A stretch of 64,000 nt of DNA, taken from Paenibacillus sp. L3-i20. GTDB taxonomy: Bacteria > Bacillota > Bacilli > Paenibacillales > Paenibacillaceae. The stretch is from NCBI RefSeq assembly GCF_022180385.2, contig NZ_BQME02000001.1:186001-250000 (forward strand), written 5' to 3'. A model generated the notes under the pieces. It had not been told where the DNA came from. It searched no databases and was given only the letters and a program-made list of their open reading frames with translations. The translations under genes were made by a program, and so were the position numbers. Shown here piece by piece: positions 62,191 to 64,000 of the stretch. The stretch's first letter is position 1. Every line of letters starts with the position of its first letter.

Positions 62191-63304
62191 GTTCCACCTC
62201 ACACTGCGCGTAATAGTAGTTCTGTATCCATCGTGCTGTCTCTCGGATATCATAACCTTGACTTGCGAGCATACCACTTGCTGCTGAGCGAATGCTTCCA
62301 TGCACCTCGATTTTGGCTATCTGCTTCACATATTCTGTCGTGGATTGATTCGAGATAAATTTCGCAAGTCCAAACCCCAGATCCGCTTCGGACGAAACGG
62401 CATCAGAGACGAGACAAGGCAGTCCTGAACACTGCGCTTCTACTAGCGTCACGGGTAAACCTTCATGGTGTGAAGGGAATACAAACACATCAAATGCCTG
62501 CAATAAGTTCTCTACGTCCGCTCTTATGCCCAAAAAAATGACTTTCTCCGCTATTCCCAATCTAACTGCTCTTTGCTCCATTTCTTGCCTTAGTGGACCG
62601 TCCCCTGCAAGCAACAACATGCTATTTGGTCTAATCTCCACGATGCCTTGGAATATGGTCAGCAACTGAGCATGGTTTTTTTGATGATTGAATCTGCCCA
62701 CATGGCCCAAAACCAGTGTGTTCTGTTTAATACCAAGTCCACTCCGAACAACTTCCCTAATCGCTTCGGAGTAAGCGAAACACTCTGGGTCAATTCCATT
62801 TTTTAATAACTCTACATCTGATCTTCGCCCCGAGAAAAGCCAGTTCGCCGCTGCCTTTGAACATGCAAAACGGTGTGTGGCGCTGCGTCTAATATATAAT
62901 CCGGCATACCATTTATATATCCTCGCAACAAGGTTGCCTTCACTTCTCGTATTATGGCTGTGTGCGACACGGACAGGAACGCCAGCATTGTGTGCAGCGC
63001 TCAGTACGAGACCACTCATCCGATCCATATGCGCATGTACGATAAGAAAGTCTTTGTGTGTGTCGAAAAACTGTCGAAGCGCTAATCGATATCCCTGATG
63101 ACCAACCTCATTAATATAGGGAATGCGGTAAATTCGACCTCCTAATGACTCCACCTCATCGTCAAAGACCCCTTCCATACAAGTTAAAAAATCGAATTGC
63201 ACCATGCTCCTGTCGATATGGCGGTACAGATTCATAATTAATGTCTCTGCACCGCCCCTATTCATATTGACTACTACATGAAGTACTCTTAAAGGGCGTT
63301 CCAC
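62156..63304 (-). CDS. epsF: EpsF-like family 4 glycosyltransferase
   Basis: A 382-aa GT-B enzyme: VLHVVVNMNRGGAETLIMNLYR followed by MVQFDFLTC, which recalls B. subtilis EpsF (GGIETFIMNLYR, VQFDFL); LGHVGRFNHQKNHAQLL; SHHEGLPVTLVEAQCSGLPCLVSD at the donor site. The start is GTG 63304 with GGAGAG 6 bp upstream, overlapping the EpsD-like gene by 16 bp. Confidence 0.88.
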   Translation of the reverse strand: MERPLRVLHVVVNMNRGGAETLIMNLYRHIDRSMVQFDFLTCMEGVFDDEVESLGGRIYRIPYINEVGHQGYRLALRQFFDTHKDFLIVHAHMDRMSGLVLSAAHNAGVPVRVAHSHNTRSEGNLVARIYKWYAGLYIRRSATHRFACSKAAANWLFSGRRSDVELLKNGIDPECFAYSEAIREVVRSGLGIKQNTLVLGHVGRFNHQKNHAQLLTIFQGIVEIRPNSMLLLAGDGPLRQEMEQRAVRLGIAEKVIFLGIRADVENLLQAFDVFVFPSHHEGLPVTLVEAQCSGLPCLVSDAVSSEADLGFGLAKFISNQSTTEYVKQIAKIEVHGSIRSAASGMLASQGYDIRETARWIQNYYYAQCEVEHEDVNRIYANV

Positions 63305-64000
63305 TGCAATCTCTCCGTTTCTTCCACCGTCTGTTCCATCAGCGGCTTATAGAGCTCTTGTAGCTCCATTTGAACGCGATCTATCGAATAATCCTTCACC
63401 CGCTCCAAACTACGCCTTCCCATCTCTAATCGAGACTCGCGGAAGTTATAAAGAAGCTGTAAGCGGCTAGCGAACGCTTCGACATCATTTGGCTCGACAA
63501 GGAATCCATTGCGACCTTCTTCGATAAGCTCTTGATGTCCCCGATTCGTTGTAGCTACAATAGGTAATCCGCTCGCCATAGCCTCCATAATATTGACAGG
63601 AAGTCCTTCTCTGAGACTAGAGGAAACAGCAACGTCGCATATGGGCATAAGCTGCTTCATATCTTTTCTATACCCTAAAAAGTCAACCATCTGAGCGACA
63701 CCCAGCTGATTGGCAAGATCACGACAACTTCCAAGCATGGTTCCTTCGCCAGCAAATAGTAATTTTGCATCCGGCATTTTTTCTTTTAATTTTGCAAGAG
63801 CACGAATGATCAGCTCCTGATTTTTGTTTGCGTTAAACTCAGCTCCGTAAATCATTAAAAATTGATCCTCTGAGTAATTGTACAAACTCCGGAGCTCCTT
63901 TTTCCCCTCCTCAGAGAGTGGACAAAACGTGCCTGTTGGTACGCCTACACCATGAACATGATGAATTTCACGCGCACGAAATCGATCCGTGAGTGCTCTT
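63289..64000 (-). CDS. epsD: EpsD-like family 4 glycosyltransferase (partial, runs off right edge)
   Basis: The reading frame stays open from the window edge at 64000 to its stop at 63289 (about 236 aa seen). It begins inside the protein with IHHVHGVGVPTGTF, a hallmark of EpsD-type transferases, then LMIYGAEFNANKNQELIIRAL, AKLLFAGEGTMLGS, VDFLGYRKDMKQLM, SSLREGLPVNIMEAMASGLPIVAT. The true start is outside the window, so the promoter of this right-hand operon cannot be examined for SinR boxes. Confidence 0.88.
   Translation of the reverse strand, partial: RALTDRFRAREIHHVHGVGVPTGTFCPLSEEGKKELRSLYNYSEDQFLMIYGAEFNANKNQELIIRALAKLKEKMPDAKLLFAGEGTMLGSCRDLANQLGVAQMVDFLGYRKDMKQLMPICDVAVSSSLREGLPVNIMEAMASGLPIVATTNRGHQELIEEGRNGFLVEPNDVEAFASRLQLLYNFRESRLEMGRRSLERVKDYSIDRVQMELQELYKPLMEQTVEETERLQWNAL

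Overview
The window looks like a chromosomal segment of a spore-forming, biofilm-forming member of the Paenibacillaceae (Paenibacillus or Cohnella type; moderate GC). The evidence is the ytrH/ytrI sporulation pair, a run of YheC/YheD ATP-grasp proteins, CheX, EcsAB, SinR/SinI, and a lasso peptide cluster whose precursor closely resembles paeninodin. No rRNA, tRNA, CRISPR array or intact prophage was found.

Layout. 1-8.6 kb: housekeeping and sporulation genes (PgpA-like protein, dnaE, ytrH, ytrI, ytpI, ytoI, an XRE regulator, small proteins). 8.7-15.5 kb: a tightly packed operon of five YheC/YheD-type ATP-grasp paralogs and one GNAT gene, ended by an 18-bp-stem terminator. 15.5-32.3 kb: GH19 chitinase, HAD phosphatase, phosphatidylserine decarboxylase, AraC regulator, aminotransferase, ecsAB, chemoreceptor, an acidic SLH-like exported protein, RNA helicase, SDR, CheX, HRDC protein and DUF3055 protein. 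32.3-32.8 kb: an insertion-sequence remnant with GGCTGTCCCA ends. 32.9-35.4 kb: TcyP-like symporter and a metallophosphoesterase. 35.4-41.9 kb: a phosphorylating lasso peptide cluster (cyclase, 41-aa precursor absent from simple long-ORF calling, HprK-like kinase, RRE protein, B2 protease, ABC exporter) plus a second, divergent RRE-like gene. 42.0-42.6 kb: sinR and, tail to tail, a short sinI-like gene preceded by a 24-aa ORF. 42.7-64 kb: galE, a collagen/beta-helix surface protein, and a large exopolysaccharide locus with EpsD, EpsF, EpsG, EpsL, EpsM and EpsN-like proteins, many glycosyltransferases, a pyruvyltransferase and a flippase.

How it fits together. A 16-bp dyad, GTTCT-N6-AGAAC, whose half sites match the known B. 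subtilis SinR consensus GTTCTYT, occurs in the divergent promoter region of the lasso cluster, upstream of galE/collagen-like gene, and upstream of one exopolysaccharide operon. At three promoters the spacing is the same (TTGACA, 17-18 nt, -10, 8 nt, dyad). This suggests that the neighbouring SinR/SinI pair switches lasso peptide production together with matrix polysaccharide. Separately, a structured repeat of about 100 bp occurs four times, each time in the same orientation just after a plus-strand gene at a convergent junction.

All names are from reading motifs and remembered family features; no database search was run.
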